A DNA stretch of 64,000 bases from Oscillospiraceae bacterium (GCA_015065455.1 SVQI01000004.1:1-64000); one strand, 5' to 3'. Positions 6,392 to 16,058 are shown, counted from the first letter of the stretch. The notes: generated from the sequence alone by a model not told the origin. A program made the numbers and translations.

Positions 6392-7720
6392 GTGAACAGA
6401 GATCACGTAAAAACAGTCAAATTCGGCGGCAGTTCGCTCAGCGATGCTAACCAGTTTAAAAAGGTAGCCGATATTATTTTATCAGATGAAAACAGACGCT
6501 ATGTAGTTCCGTCTGCTCCCGGCAAACGCTATAAAGATGACGTGAAGGTTACCGATATGCTTTATAAGTGTAATGCGCTTGCTGAAAAAGACGAATCTAT
6601 TGACGTATATTTTGATGGAATAAAGAAAAGATATAACGAAATAATCCAAGGGCTTGGCATGACAGATTTTTCTCTTGAAGAAGATTTTGAAATTGTTAAG
6701 AACAATATAAAGAACAAAGCGGGAAGCGACTATGCAGCAAGCCGTGGCGAATATCTTAACGGTAAGATATTGGCTGCTTATCTTGGATTTGAATTTATTG
6801 ATTCTGCTGACGTTATTTTCTTTAAGGAAGACGGCAGATTTGATGAAGATAAGACTAATGCAGTTCTTAAAGGTCTTCTTAAAACACACGAAAAGGCTGT
6901 TATTCCCGGCTTCTATGGTTCTAACCCTGACGGAACAATCAGAACGTTCTCCAGAGGCGGCTCTGATATAACAGGTTCTATCGTTGCAAGAGCTTGTGAT
7001 GCAGATTTGTATGAAAACTGGACTGACGTTTCGGGATTCCTTATGGCTGACCCGAGAATTGTTGATAATCCCAAGCCTATCGAAATTATTACATACAGAG
7101 AACTTCGTGAGCTTTCGTATATGGGCGCTACGGTTTTACATGAAGATGCAATATTCCCCGTAAGAACTGTTGGTATTCCCGTACAGATCAAGAATACAAA
7201 CGAGCCCGATGCTCCGGGAACGCTTATAGTTCCCAAGACAGACGTTGTTGATACAGAACATATTATCACAGGTATTGCAGGCAAGAAGAACTTTTCTGTT
7301 ATTACTCTTGAGCAGGATATGATGAACAGCGCTATCGGTTTTGGTAGAAAAGTACTTGAAGTGTTTGAAAAACACGGTATGGTATTTGAACATTTGCCTT
7401 CCGGTATTGATACAATGAGTGTAGTTCTCGGAACAGGTCAGCTAGAAAGATGCCGTGATGAGCTTGTTAACGAGCTTTGCCGCGCAGTTGAGCCCGATTG
7501 TATCTACATTGAAGACAATCTTGCCCTCTTGGCAGTTGTTGGTCGCGGTATGGTAGGTGAAAGCGGAACTGCTGCAAGAATATTCAATGCTATTGCAAAA
7601 GCGGGAATAAACCTTAGAATGATTGACCAGGGTTCAAGCGAGCTTAACATAATTGTAGGTGTAAACGAAAAAGATCTTGACAATGCTATGAGAGCAATTT
7701 ACGAGGAATTTGTAAAATAA
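6392..7720 (+). CDS. lysC: Aspartate kinase
   Basis: The 442-residue enzyme phosphorylates L-aspartate, the first step toward lysine, threonine, methionine and diaminopimelate. The kinase domain opens with VKFGGSSLSD (residues 9-18). The RGGSD motif (about 188-192) and a YENWTDVSG stretch mark the substrate site. The C-terminal third holds two ACT-type regulatory regions (around 290-360 and 375-440), with SELNIIVGV near the end. The GTG start at 6392 has GAGGAG 9 bases upstream. The length suits a monofunctional enzyme. No lysine riboswitch is seen in the short leader, so allosteric control is likely. Confidence 0.93.
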   Translation: MNRDHVKTVKFGGSSLSDANQFKKVADIILSDENRRYVVPSAPGKRYKDDVKVTDMLYKCNALAEKDESIDVYFDGIKKRYNEIIQGLGMTDFSLEEDFEIVKNNIKNKAGSDYAASRGEYLNGKILAAYLGFEFIDSADVIFFKEDGRFDEDKTNAVLKGLLKTHEKAVIPGFYGSNPDGTIRTFSRGGSDITGSIVARACDADLYENWTDVSGFLMADPRIVDNPKPIEIITYRELRELSYMGATVLHEDAIFPVRTVGIPVQIKNTNEPDAPGTLIVPKTDVVDTEHIITGIAGKKNFSVITLEQDMMNSAIGFGRKVLEVFEKHGMVFEHLPSGIDTMSVVLGTGQLERCRDELVNELCRAVEPDCIYIEDNLALLAVVGRGMVGESGTAARIFNAIAKAGINLRMIDQGSSELNIIVGVNEKDLDNAMRAIYEEFVK

Positions 7721-7748
7721 TAAAAATAAAGAATTATTTATAAATACA

Positions 7749-7770
7749 GCGACATTATAATATATGTCGC
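7749..7770 (+). promoter_or_regulatory. Inverted repeat around a -10-like hexamer
   Basis: GCGACAT and ATGTCGC flank a loop containing TATAAT, 30 bases before the next gene. It may be an operator over a promoter or just a hairpin. No good -35 hexamer was found. Confidence 0.35.
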
Positions 7771-7800
7771 AAGAATAATAAGAAAGGTGGAGTGTTGTAA

Positions 7801-9678
7801 TTGCGTATAACAAAATGGAAGCCTTACATTTTGAGAATTTTTGACGTTTTAATTGCAGTAATCTCATTTGTATTTTCATGTTTGTTGATAAATACAATTC
7901 ACATTTCCCTTGATGAGTTATATGTTGTATTGTTTGGAATTGCTATTCAGGCAATTTCGTATGCGGTAGTTTTATACGTACTTAATATTTATAAGATTAT
8001 GTGGTATTACGCTACCCTTCAGGAGATAATGAAGCTTATGATGGCTTTGTTTTTCTCCCAGATGATATCGTATGTGATTCATATAGCAGTGTGTATTTCC
8101 CTTGGACGTATTTTTAGTATCGGCGATTATTTGAAAATGCATATTTCAGCGGGGTTAATTACCGCTGTGCTCGTTTGTATATCGCGCACTATTATATATT
8201 ATGTTGAACACAGAAATAAAAGAGTGATGGTGTTTTCAAGTGGGCAGGGCAACGATGAAAATAATACTATGATTATCGGTGCCGGAGATGCTTGTGATCT
8301 GCTTATAAGCCATGTTCAGAAGTACAAAGATAATATATATGATTTCAAATGCATTATTGATGACAACCCGTTAAAACACGGTATGTTTTTAAATGGCGTA
8401 CGCATTGTGGGAAATAGATATACTATTGAGGCTAATGCAAAGAAATACAATATAAAAAAGATTATTTTTGCTATTCCGTCATGTCCGCAAAATGAAAAGG
8501 TCAGCATACTTGATATATGTGCCAAGACCGGATGTATTGTAAAAACAATGCCGTCATTGAATCAAATGATGGATAATTCAGCAGATGTTGATGAATACGT
8601 AAGACAGATTCGAGACGTTGAGATAGAAGACCTTTTGGGTAGAGATTCAATAAGGATCGATCTTGATTCTGTGATGAATTACGTTAGCGGAAAGGTTGTT
8701 ATGGTAACCGGCGGCGGAGGCTCTATCGGAAGTGAGCTTTGCCGACAAATTGCCGCGTACAATCCCAAACAGCTTATTATTTTTGATATTTATGAAAACA
8801 ATGCTTATGATATTCAGCTTGAACTGAAGCATAAGTTTCCTATGCTTGACTTGGTTGTTTTGATAGGTTCTGTCAGAGATAACAAGCGAATGGATATGGT
8901 GTTTGAAAAATACAGACCGGAAATAGTGTACCATGCAGCAGCACATAAGCACGTTCCTCTCATGGAGGATAGCCCCAACGAAGCTATAAAGAATAACGTT
9001 TTCGGTACGCTCAACGTGGTTCAGATGTCTGATAAATATCAGGTAAAAAGATTTGTATTGATTTCAACTGACAAGGCTGTAAATCCCACGAATATAATGG
9101 GCGCAAGCAAACGTATTTGTGAGATGCTGGTACAAGCATTCGACAAATATTCAAAAACGGAATTTGTAGCAGTAAGATTTGGTAACGTACTTGGAAGCAA
9201 CGGTTCTGTTATACCGCTATTTAAAAAACAGATAAAATCTGGCGGGCCTATAACAGTAACTCACCCCGATATTATCAGATATTTTATGACTATTCCCGAG
9301 GCTGTTTCTCTTGTGTTGCAAGCAGGAGCATCGGCAAAAGGCGGAGAAATATTTGTTCTTGATATGGGGATGCCGGTAAGAATATTGGAATTGGCAGAAA
9401 ACCTCATACGTTTATCGGGATTTGAACCTTATAAAGATATAGACATCGTATTCACGGGATTACGTCCCGGTGAAAAGTTGTACGAAGAACTATTGATGAG
9501 CGAAGAGGGACTTGAGTCAACGGACAATGAGCTTATTCATATAGGTAAGCCGATTGATATGAATGATGAATTCTTTTTCGGAGTGCTACACGAGATGAGA
9601 CAGTGTATGAAAGATGATACTTTTGATATACGTTCGCTCGTTAAGCAGATAGTACCGACTTATATAATACAAAAATAA
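7801..9678 (+). CDS. Membrane-bound nucleotide-sugar dehydratase/epimerase, CapD/EpsC-like
   Basis: The 625-residue protein starts at TTG with AAAGGTGGAG upstream. Four transmembrane helices fill the first 130 residues, then a CoA-binding-like Rossmann region (MIIGAGDACDLL near 158), then an extended SDR domain with the NAD motif VTGGGGSIGSEL (about 302) and the STDKAVNPTNIMGASKR active-site segment. This is the architecture of UDP-GlcNAc 4,6-dehydratases that start surface glycan or glycosylation-sugar synthesis. No other glycan genes are adjacent. Confidence 0.88.
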   Translation: MRITKWKPYILRIFDVLIAVISFVFSCLLINTIHISLDELYVVLFGIAIQAISYAVVLYVLNIYKIMWYYATLQEIMKLMMALFFSQMISYVIHIAVCISLGRIFSIGDYLKMHISAGLITAVLVCISRTIIYYVEHRNKRVMVFSSGQGNDENNTMIIGAGDACDLLISHVQKYKDNIYDFKCIIDDNPLKHGMFLNGVRIVGNRYTIEANAKKYNIKKIIFAIPSCPQNEKVSILDICAKTGCIVKTMPSLNQMMDNSADVDEYVRQIRDVEIEDLLGRDSIRIDLDSVMNYVSGKVVMVTGGGGSIGSELCRQIAAYNPKQLIIFDIYENNAYDIQLELKHKFPMLDLVVLIGSVRDNKRMDMVFEKYRPEIVYHAAAHKHVPLMEDSPNEAIKNNVFGTLNVVQMSDKYQVKRFVLISTDKAVNPTNIMGASKRICEMLVQAFDKYSKTEFVAVRFGNVLGSNGSVIPLFKKQIKSGGPITVTHPDIIRYFMTIPEAVSLVLQAGASAKGGEIFVLDMGMPVRILELAENLIRLSGFEPYKDIDIVFTGLRPGEKLYEELLMSEEGLESTDNELIHIGKPIDMNDEFFFGVLHEMRQCMKDDTFDIRSLVKQIVPTYIIQK

Positions 9679-9681
9679 ATA

Positions 9682-9718
9682 AAAAACCGAGTGTGGATTA
9701 ATACACTCGGTTTTTTGT
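9682..9718. terminator. Bidirectional intrinsic terminator
   Basis: AAAACCGAGTGT and ACACTCGGTTTT pair around a short loop, with A and T runs on both sides. It separates the convergent dehydratase gene and the phage-like operon. Confidence 0.85.
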
Positions 9719-9721
9719 TTT

Positions 9722-10762
9722 TTACGGATTATATTTAGTAAGATACTTTACGTCAACAGCACCTGTAATAGGTCCTTCGGGGAGAGTAGAAATAACTGCT
9801 CTGTTTCCATTCAATTCTCTTACGTATAGCAGATTTTTATAGACAAAGGAAGCAAATTTGCTATCAGTTCCGTAGACTAAAGCGTCGGTAGACATTTTCG
9901 CAAGGTCTCCTGCTTTAATAGTGTTGTTTTCTGAAGAAACAGTCTTTTTTGTCAGAATATTATCGACAGCAGACTGAATGGTATCGTAATCATACCCTGC
10001 ATCAGTGAGTTTGTTTTTTCTGTCCGTGCCGTTTCCCCATTTTCCCTGAATTACCTCGCGTGCAATTTCTTCAGCAGATTTAATAGGGGGAACAGAAACG
10101 TCAACACCGTCATCGGATTCAGAAACAAAACCGTTTAGTCCTTTTTGTTTTATTATTTTAGGAAAATCAAAGTACATATAGTTCTGGTCGCAAACGACAC
10201 CTGCAACTATATTTGAACGTAACAGATTTGTATCTCCGCCAAACTGCCAAAAGCCCAGTATATCTTTGTTTTTATATGTACATTCATCGGACCACTGAGC
10301 AACCCAATGAATATAAGACTCAAGCTCTTTGTCATTCATATAGGCGGAGAATGCGTGTACGCTTGAGTAAATACCAACAAAAAATCCCTTTTTCTCGAGG
10401 TGATTGCACCAGGCTTTAATTACATCGGTGAGCAATTCTTTTCCAAGATTCAGCATATCGTTATGCTCAACGTCAATAAAGATGGGAAGCTCAAACTCTT
10501 TATTTTTGAGAATGTTTTCAAAAAAGTAATCTGCTTCAACAATAGCTTCGTCAACAGAAAGGGCCTTGCTGAACCAGTATGCACCGACAGGAATGTTATG
10601 CTCCTTGGCTTTTTTATAATTTTTTTCGAACATTACGTCTGTATATAGTCCGTCATCCCCGCCGCCGCCTTTTATAATAGCAAACGATATTCCGTCTTTA
10701 AGTGCTGAATTAAAATTAAAATTTCCTTGCCATCTGGAAATATCTATTCCGAATTGTTTCAT
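9722..10762 (-). CDS. Phage endolysin: GH25 lysozyme with Cpl-7 domain
   Basis: The 346-residue protein has an N-terminal GH25 muramidase domain (residues 1-190). It begins with GIDISRWQG and contains FIDVEHND, the acidic catalytic region, and FWQFGG near its end. A Cpl-7 wall-binding repeat follows at about 220-265 (EVIQGKWGNGTDRKNKL...GYDYD), then an SH3-like tail of 70 residues. It cleaves peptidoglycan between MurNAc and GlcNAc. Its ATG overlaps the holin stop by four bases, the usual holin-lysin coupling. Confidence 0.93.
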   Translation of the reverse strand: MKQFGIDISRWQGNFNFNSALKDGISFAIIKGGGGDDGLYTDVMFEKNYKKAKEHNIPVGAYWFSKALSVDEAIVEADYFFENILKNKEFELPIFIDVEHNDMLNLGKELLTDVIKAWCNHLEKKGFFVGIYSSVHAFSAYMNDKELESYIHWVAQWSDECTYKNKDILGFWQFGGDTNLLRSNIVAGVVCDQNYMYFDFPKIIKQKGLNGFVSESDDGVDVSVPPIKSAEEIAREVIQGKWGNGTDRKNKLTDAGYDYDTIQSAVDNILTKKTVSSENNTIKAGDLAKMSTDALVYGTDSKFASFVYKNLLYVRELNGNRAVISTLPEGPITGAVDVKYLTKYNP

Positions 10763-10998
10763 AAAGAACTCCTTTCGTTTATTATATTATCTATATCTTG
10801 GCTGTTTGAGCGTTCTGCGTCAACCAATCCTTCACCGAGTATGTAAGCGATACAGGAGGCTCCTGCCATAATTATGCTTGCCACCTCGGAAGTTGTATTT
10901 TTTGACACGCCAAAAGAAAGCATAAGAGGTGTGACAAATCCAACAACAGCCATCCAGAATTTTCTGCTTGTAAGTTTTCTTTTCCAATCTATTTTCAT
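10759..10998 (-). CDS. Phage holin
   Basis: The 79-residue protein has a charged N-terminus (WKRKLTSRKFW), two hydrophobic segments (about residues 15-30 and 38-56) and a charged tail. This is the layout of small holins of the phi-LC3/LLH kind, which open the membrane for the lysin. It overlaps the lysin gene by four bases. The ATG has GGAGGATC upstream. Confidence 0.85.
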   Translation of the reverse strand: MKIDWKRKLTSRKFWMAVVGFVTPLMLSFGVSKNTTSEVASIIMAGASCIAYILGEGLVDAERSNSQDIDNIINERSSL

Positions 10999-11018
10999 AA
11001 GGATCCTCCAATAAATAA

Positions 11019-11261
11019 TTATTTATGATAAAGTTCAAGGTCGGACAAACGATGATTTACTACTTTAATATCCTCATCAATAACTGCAGTATGTTTTTCC
11101 AGACTGTACACGCGGTCAATAACCTTGTTGTGTTTGTCAACTTTTTTTTCAAGCTGTTCAATTCTGTAATTCATAAGTTTAGAATTTATCATAATACCTG
11201 CAAGCGTGCCGAGAAAACTTCCCAAAACACCGGTCATGGATATTAAAAAATCAGTCGTCAT
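11019..11261 (-). CDS. XhlA-like haemolysin/holin accessory protein
   Basis: The 80-residue protein has one N-terminal membrane segment (residues about 8-26) and a C-terminal coiled coil with heptad-like Leu/Val/Ile positions (YRIEQLEKKVDKHNKVID). XhlA-type proteins usually lie next to holins and help lysis. GAGG lies 8 bases before the ATG, which overlaps the stop of the small frame upstream. Confidence 0.7.
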   Translation of the reverse strand: MTTDFLISMTGVLGSFLGTLAGIMINSKLMNYRIEQLEKKVDKHNKVIDRVYSLEKHTAVIDEDIKVVNHRLSDLELYHK

Positions 11262-11359
11262 ATAAGAACCTCATTGAGATGCAACCTAAAAAAATGAATT
11301 ATTTTTGTGGAAAGTATCTTGAATGTTAATATATTAAGTTCGTTGAATATGTATGACAT
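11258..11359 (-). CDS. 33-residue hydrophobic peptide before the lysis genes
   Basis: A short frame starts at ATG with AAGGGAG 6 bases upstream and ends in a TGA overlapping the XhlA-like start. A TATAAT sits shortly before it on the same strand. The peptide is hydrophobic and basic with no known match. It may be a small lysis peptide, a translational coupling leader, or nothing. The ribosome binding site is the only positive evidence. Confidence 0.4.
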   Translation of the reverse strand: MSYIFNELNILTFKILSTKIIHFFRLHLNEVLI

Positions 11360-11455
11360 AGTAATCTCCCTTGTATCAATAATTATAGTGTGTTTTTTGA
11401 ATTTTGTTACCAAACTAACAAATGTAACATCACTTTGCCAAATGATATAAACGGG

Positions 11456-11486
11456 AAAAAGCAAAATTGTTATTTTTTGCTTTTCT
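11456..11486 (-). terminator. Weak hairpin over the end of the ejection-like gene
   Basis: AAAGCAAAA and TTTTGCTTT pair around a short loop, with T residues following on the minus strand. The stem is AT-rich and overlaps the stop codon, so the call is tentative. Confidence 0.35.
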
Positions 11487-12495
11487 TAGCTTCGAAATAG
11501 GCATCTATATAGGACTTTTCAATTCCCATAGCAAGAGCTTTGTTTCTGACCATTTCATCGCTGTTATAGTTCATATCAAGCGCAGCCAAAGCGTCGTATT
11601 CGCCCTGCTTTCCAAGTATTACGTAGATTTCGTCTTCACGTAAAGTTTCACGATTTTTTTCATTAAATTCTGCCCAAGATTGAGAATTTTTGCTTGCATC
11701 GTGTAAAAGGTCAAAGAAACGGTAAAAGTTGTCTGTAGCATCTGACTGTTTTTTGTATTCAAGATCCTTGTCAAACATTTCTTTATCCAAGTTAGCAGTA
11801 TAATATTTATATGCAAGCTCAGCATCGGAATTTGCTTTATTCTGTTCTGAGGCATAATATTTATAAGCAAGTTCAGCATCTGACATTGCTTTATCTTGTT
11901 CTGCCATTGCGAGCTTGTATGCAGCTTCCCACTCACTGTCCTGAATATTTATATCGTTTTCATATTCAGACAAATATAGGTCACGGAGAGAATCGACTTC
12001 GTTTGAATATATGTTATATTCATCAAGATATTTGCCGTATTCGTTTTTATCTTTGTTTGCAAGATAACCAAGCTTGTTTTCAAGTCTGTCAAGTTCGGAT
12101 TCATAACGCGAATATGCAGCAGAGTAAAGTTCGGGAATAACGTTGTTTAGTTTATCCATGTATTCGTTATAAGAATTCATTCCGGCGGTTAACGCATATG
12201 AGTTCCCATATCCGCCCGTTAAAAACGATGCGTTGCCCATAAAATCTTCCATGGCTTTTTTCCCGTTTGACTGATATAGCTGTTTATATTGAATATATGC
12301 GGGGTCTTTTGATACGTCGTATGAAAAATCGTCGGCATTAAAATACTTATCTTGTGTTTGTGAAAGCAGATCCGAATCAGAAAAAGCATAATCCTTGGGT
12401 TTTTGTGTGTTTTTGTAGGTGTTGTATTTTTCGAAGGCGTCTTTTACTTTTTGACTTTCATTATATTTTTTCTTAAGATTATAAGTGTATGACAA
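11470..12495 (-). CDS. Coiled-coil phage protein, possible internal or ejection protein
   Basis: A TTG start is chosen at 12495 because GAGGTG lies 5 bases upstream; a longer frame to 12579 would overlap the preceding gene. The 341-residue product is highly charged and largely helical, with two near-identical internal repeats (SDAELAYKYYASEQNKA and SDAELAYKYYTANLDKE, around residues 210-245). The Tyr/Asp/Lys-rich helical character and its place between fibre and lysis genes suggest an internal virion or ejection protein. No family was recognised. Confidence 0.7.
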   Translation of the reverse strand: MSYTYNLKKKYNESQKVKDAFEKYNTYKNTQKPKDYAFSDSDLLSQTQDKYFNADDFSYDVSKDPAYIQYKQLYQSNGKKAMEDFMGNASFLTGGYGNSYALTAGMNSYNEYMDKLNNVIPELYSAAYSRYESELDRLENKLGYLANKDKNEYGKYLDEYNIYSNEVDSLRDLYLSEYENDINIQDSEWEAAYKLAMAEQDKAMSDAELAYKYYASEQNKANSDAELAYKYYTANLDKEMFDKDLEYKKQSDATDNFYRFFDLLHDASKNSQSWAEFNEKNRETLREDEIYVILGKQGEYDALAALDMNYNSDEMVRNKALAMGIEKSYIDAYFEAKKSKK

Positions 12496-12520
12496 AATAT
12501 CACCTCGTTTTTGCTTATGT

Positions 12521-12901
12521 TTATCTGTCGAGCATAAATGAAATACCTTCAATGTGTTTAGGTGTAAATGATATAGCAAATAGTTCTTCGGGGTTTACCT
12601 TCGTTATGTTTATATCAACATCTTTATCATTTAACTCTGTTATTTCTTTAAGATAAAGTTCTTCGTGTCCGTGTTTTATTGATGGAGTAACAGAATCAGA
12701 GATATCCTTATCTGCAGAATTAAATTCAAGATGTTTTTTGTCAATCTCCTCTTTTGATGAAAAGTATCTGATAAGATTTTCATCGAGTAACTGAACGTTA
12801 TCGCTGATAGTAAGAGAAGTAAGAAAAGGGATATTATCTTTTTCATACAGATATTTCACAGAAGCGGCAAATTTCAAAATGTCTTTATTTTTTAATTTCA
12901 T
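12521..12901 (-). CDS. DUF1617-like phage protein
   Basis: The 126-residue protein begins MKLKNKDILKFAASVKYLYE and ends with a DVDINITKVNPEELF...FTPKHIEGISFML segment. This is the pattern of the DUF1617 family found near tail genes of Firmicutes phages. The molecular role is unknown. It lies 17 bases after the fibre gene and 25 before the next. Confidence 0.55.
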   Translation of the reverse strand: MKLKNKDILKFAASVKYLYEKDNIPFLTSLTISDNVQLLDENLIRYFSSKEEIDKKHLEFNSADKDISDSVTPSIKHGHEELYLKEITELNDKDVDINITKVNPEELFAISFTPKHIEGISFMLDR

Positions 12902-12918
12902 TAAATACTCCTATCATT

Positions 12919-13848
12919 TTAACTACTTAGATTTATGGTACCAACAACGTTTCCTGAACCGTTCAGAACGTACAACGTATATGTCGATCCGACTCTGTTT
13001 AGGGCAAATGAAAATGCGCTGTTACCCGTTCCGGTATCAAAGGTAAGAATATCGGAACTGTTTATAAAAAGTCTGCAGTTTATTTCGGGAGAGGACATAT
13101 AAAGTTCTCTACCTATTCTGGTTCCGTTATAGTTGTTTAATAGGTCTAGTCTGCTATTGTTATCAGTCATAATTTTGGAGGCAGTAACCGAACCGTTTGC
13201 AATATAGTCTCCGTTTATATAGCAAGAACCGTCTTTAGAAATAGAAAAAGTAGTATTTCCGGAGGGATTATAAGCTTTGAGCCAACAATCATCGGAAGAA
13301 TTAGCTGAATTAAGGTATATAGAACCCTTTCCGGAAGCGGTACTTGAAATAGAATTTGATGAAATATTCCAACCGCCCACATAAGCCGAAAGCGCTGATA
13401 GGTCACTAACCGATAGCTTGTCCGCGGATATAGAACCCGTTTTGATATTAGCACCGTTAATTATTGTTTCTCCTGAGTTTTCAAGGTCAGAAAACTTGAC
13501 AAAACCGCTGATAGAAACTGATTCGGATATAAGCGATGCAGCATAGCTTGTAAGAGCAAAATCAGTTGAAGAGTTAGAGTCTTTTATAAACCAATTTATT
13601 TTTTCTGCCGTTTGAGTGGTTTTTGAAAGTTTATCGTCAAGTGAAATAATAGTTTCATTGGCAAGCTTAGCGTTATCGTAGGCAGTGTTTATGGTTTGAG
13701 ATAGACTATCGGATAGGTTATCGTCATCAATATTCAGCATAATATATTGGAGTTGGTCGTGTAGAATTGCAAGATAACCTTTTATTTTTTCAAAGTTATG
13801 TCTGTCTGATATTTCGGAAAGAGAGGGAAGAGTAACGTTAAGTTGCAT
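12919..13848 (-). CDS. Phage tail fibre or tail-tip protein
   Basis: The 309-residue protein has a helical N-terminus (residues 1-85, heptad-like around KLANETIISLDDKLSKTTQTAEK). A fibre segment with INGANIKTGSISADKLSV, VGGWNISSNSIS and NGSVTASKI motifs follows, as is common in phage tail tips of Firmicutes. A beta-rich tip lies at the end. It probably contacts the host surface. Its ATG overlaps the stop of the preceding nozzle gene by one base, so the two are translationally coupled. Confidence 0.8.
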   Translation of the reverse strand: MQLNVTLPSLSEISDRHNFEKIKGYLAILHDQLQYIMLNIDDDNLSDSLSQTINTAYDNAKLANETIISLDDKLSKTTQTAEKINWFIKDSNSSTDFALTSYAASLISESVSISGFVKFSDLENSGETIINGANIKTGSISADKLSVSDLSALSAYVGGWNISSNSISSTASGKGSIYLNSANSSDDCWLKAYNPSGNTTFSISKDGSCYINGDYIANGSVTASKIMTDNNSRLDLLNNYNGTRIGRELYMSSPEINCRLFINSSDILTFDTGTGNSAFSFALNRVGSTYTLYVLNGSGNVVGTINLSS

Positions 13849-15644
13849 TATACCACCTCACCTGCTTTTTCAATTACTTTTGTAAGCGAGTAAAGTTTAA
13901 AGTCGCCTTTTCCGGCAAACTTAAGCTTAAAATGGTCGCACCTCGGCGGGAGAATATGCAGTATACGTGTTGTAAGCTTGGAGCTTGTTAGTGTGTCGAA
14001 AAGCTCCCAATTGTTATTTGAATCCGTTTGTATAAATACAGAAACAGAACTGCCTTCGGATATCTCAATTCGGACTTTCAATTTGTTAAGATATTTACAG
14101 TCATCAAAAGAGAGACCAATAAGGCCGCTTTCAGCAAACCAGTCAAAATTATTTTCCGTTTTCAGTGAGTCTGAATAAAGTGTTTGACAAAGCTCGGGTA
14201 TTTCTGAAGAGAATAATAGCTCCAGATTGTAGCCGTCTTGAGTGTGGTTTATGCTGAGAATATTCCCATCGTATTTTGAGAAAAACATATAGTCGGTGCT
14301 ATCGTGACGATGCCAAAGATTTCTTACTATGTCGTATGCATACAGATGCCGCGTTTGATAGCTGTCTGTCAAACAAATAAAGTATGTGTTTTTACCTACT
14401 GCAGCTACGGCGTGAGAAAAAATTTCATTACCAAGCGGTTTTGAAATCAGAATAGGAGCGCTTCCTGAGTATGAATAAATTCCGTCATTGGAGTGATAGA
14501 ACAGAGTGCCGTTATGATTGCAAACGGAGTTTTCGGAATGCTTCTTAATTCCTGGATATTTGTCATTATACACGGTAAAGTTTGAGGGTTTTGTTCCAAA
14601 AAGACGATGTATACTGTTTTCTTTGAAAAAAAGTACGTTGCCCATATGAGATGCAATACCTGTAAATTCTCCTTCGCTTCCGCAAGAAGCTGTATAACTG
14701 TCGGTAGATATACCTTGATATACGTTCCAGTTTGTTGGATCACCATGTTTTGAAGCGTATATTTCGTTGACAAATTCCCCTTTATTATTAAGACCGTAAC
14801 GGCAGCCAAAAAGTCTGTTCTGGTGTTCACAAACGAAATCCATAACAGGAACAGCGCGTTCTATCGTAATTCTATTTTGTCCTTCAAAAAGGCCTCCGTA
14901 TACCTTATCAATATATCCGGGTACGGTTATTTGGTCATATTCCATATCAGCTACGGTATGATATCCGTCCATTCCAAAACCAAGGTTGGAAATTTCTATT
15001 CCATCACCAATCTTCAATCCCATGTGAATATGATCTGCTAATATACATATATGAGTTGACGCGATGCTTGTCCAAGTATTATTAGTGGCAGAGTATATGT
15101 AAAGTTGGTTGGGAAACACAGAACTATCAAGCCACAATGCACCGTCTTCGACTTGCTGAGGTGTTTTTGGTAAAACTATCGGATATGGTCTTCCCGCAAT
15201 GCATGGAGTCAACGAAACGCTTACATAGCTAAGTATGTTTTTAGAGTGCAGAAACCCTTTGCTGACACATATTTTATCCTCGTTCAGCGTCATAGTGTCA
15301 ATATAGTAATTGTCGGGGAAAACAATAATTTTACTGCCCATTGATACTATCTGTTTTTTTGTGTTTTCTTCAAGTTTGTCATATTGGAGAACACCGTTGT
15401 AATACAGTGAAGTTCCGATGACGTACGTAATGCCATTTGTGGTGTGAAGTGCGGAGGGCTTTTCGGGAAGTGATGTAAGAACTGATCTTTTCTCTCTTGT
15501 GGAAAGAATAGGAAAAAGTGAAGAAGTGGTATTTTGTGTGTTAGAAAAGAAGTTTTCTGAAGCAGCAGACGTTCTGTCAATACCGCCAAAAGTTGATATT
15601 GTGTTTTCTGTCAGTTTATAGGGTTTTAATTTTGGGAAAAACAT
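13848..15644 (-). CDS. Large phage tail nozzle/hub protein (beta-propeller-like)
   Basis: The 598-residue protein starts near TISTFGGIDRTSAASENFF and is built of many short beta strands with repeated motifs (GNVLFFKENSIHRLFG, NGTLFYHSNDGIYSYSG, KNTYFICLTD, KYDGNILSIN). This recalls the propeller of podovirus tail tubular B or nozzle proteins. Family assignment is by fold impression only. Its place between head genes and fibre supports a short-tail component, and no tape-measure gene is present. Confidence 0.6.
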   Translation of the reverse strand: MFFPKLKPYKLTENTISTFGGIDRTSAASENFFSNTQNTTSSLFPILSTREKRSVLTSLPEKPSALHTTNGITYVIGTSLYYNGVLQYDKLEENTKKQIVSMGSKIIVFPDNYYIDTMTLNEDKICVSKGFLHSKNILSYVSVSLTPCIAGRPYPIVLPKTPQQVEDGALWLDSSVFPNQLYIYSATNNTWTSIASTHICILADHIHMGLKIGDGIEISNLGFGMDGYHTVADMEYDQITVPGYIDKVYGGLFEGQNRITIERAVPVMDFVCEHQNRLFGCRYGLNNKGEFVNEIYASKHGDPTNWNVYQGISTDSYTASCGSEGEFTGIASHMGNVLFFKENSIHRLFGTKPSNFTVYNDKYPGIKKHSENSVCNHNGTLFYHSNDGIYSYSGSAPILISKPLGNEIFSHAVAAVGKNTYFICLTDSYQTRHLYAYDIVRNLWHRHDSTDYMFFSKYDGNILSINHTQDGYNLELLFSSEIPELCQTLYSDSLKTENNFDWFAESGLIGLSFDDCKYLNKLKVRIEISEGSSVSVFIQTDSNNNWELFDTLTSSKLTTRILHILPPRCDHFKLKFAGKGDFKLYSLTKVIEKAGEVV

Positions 15645-15671
15645 TATGCACCCCCATATTTATTAGAGTGA

Positions 15672-16058
15672 TTAAACGTTAAAATATAGTGTTTTTTTGA
15701 TAGGCATATTATTTCGATTGTAATAATTTTCAAAATCACGGTATGCCGTTGAATAAAGAATGACGTCGTTGTTATATCTCGAAATATCTGAAAGATAAAG
15801 GTCTTTTTTTATTGTGAGAAAACGCAGATAAATATCAGAAAACGGTTCGGGCACGAGAAGTCTCGTATTGTCGTCAGTGTCTGTGGTATAACCGTTAAAC
15901 GAAATATGCTCAGGGTTTTCATGTGTAAGGATAATATCTGTATATATTGCAGAATCAAGCAACGAAAGCCAGTCTATCTTTATTTCCGAGGGAATATTAT
16001 TTTTGACTTCTCTGTCGAATTTTTCAATAGCTTCTTTTAGTGTCATAGTATTCCTCAT
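15672..16058 (-). CDS. Putative head-tail connector or adaptor protein
   Basis: The 128-residue protein is helical (TLKEAIEKFDREVKNNIPSE...LLDSAIYTDIILTHENPEH) with a DIYLRFLTIKKDLYLSDI segment. Size and position between capsid and tail genes fit a head-completion adaptor. No family was firmly recognised. Its start overlaps the preceding stop by four bases. Confidence 0.55.
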   Translation of the reverse strand: MRNTMTLKEAIEKFDREVKNNIPSEIKIDWLSLLDSAIYTDIILTHENPEHISFNGYTTDTDDNTRLLVPEPFSDIYLRFLTIKKDLYLSDISRYNNDVILYSTAYRDFENYYNRNNMPIKKTLYFNV

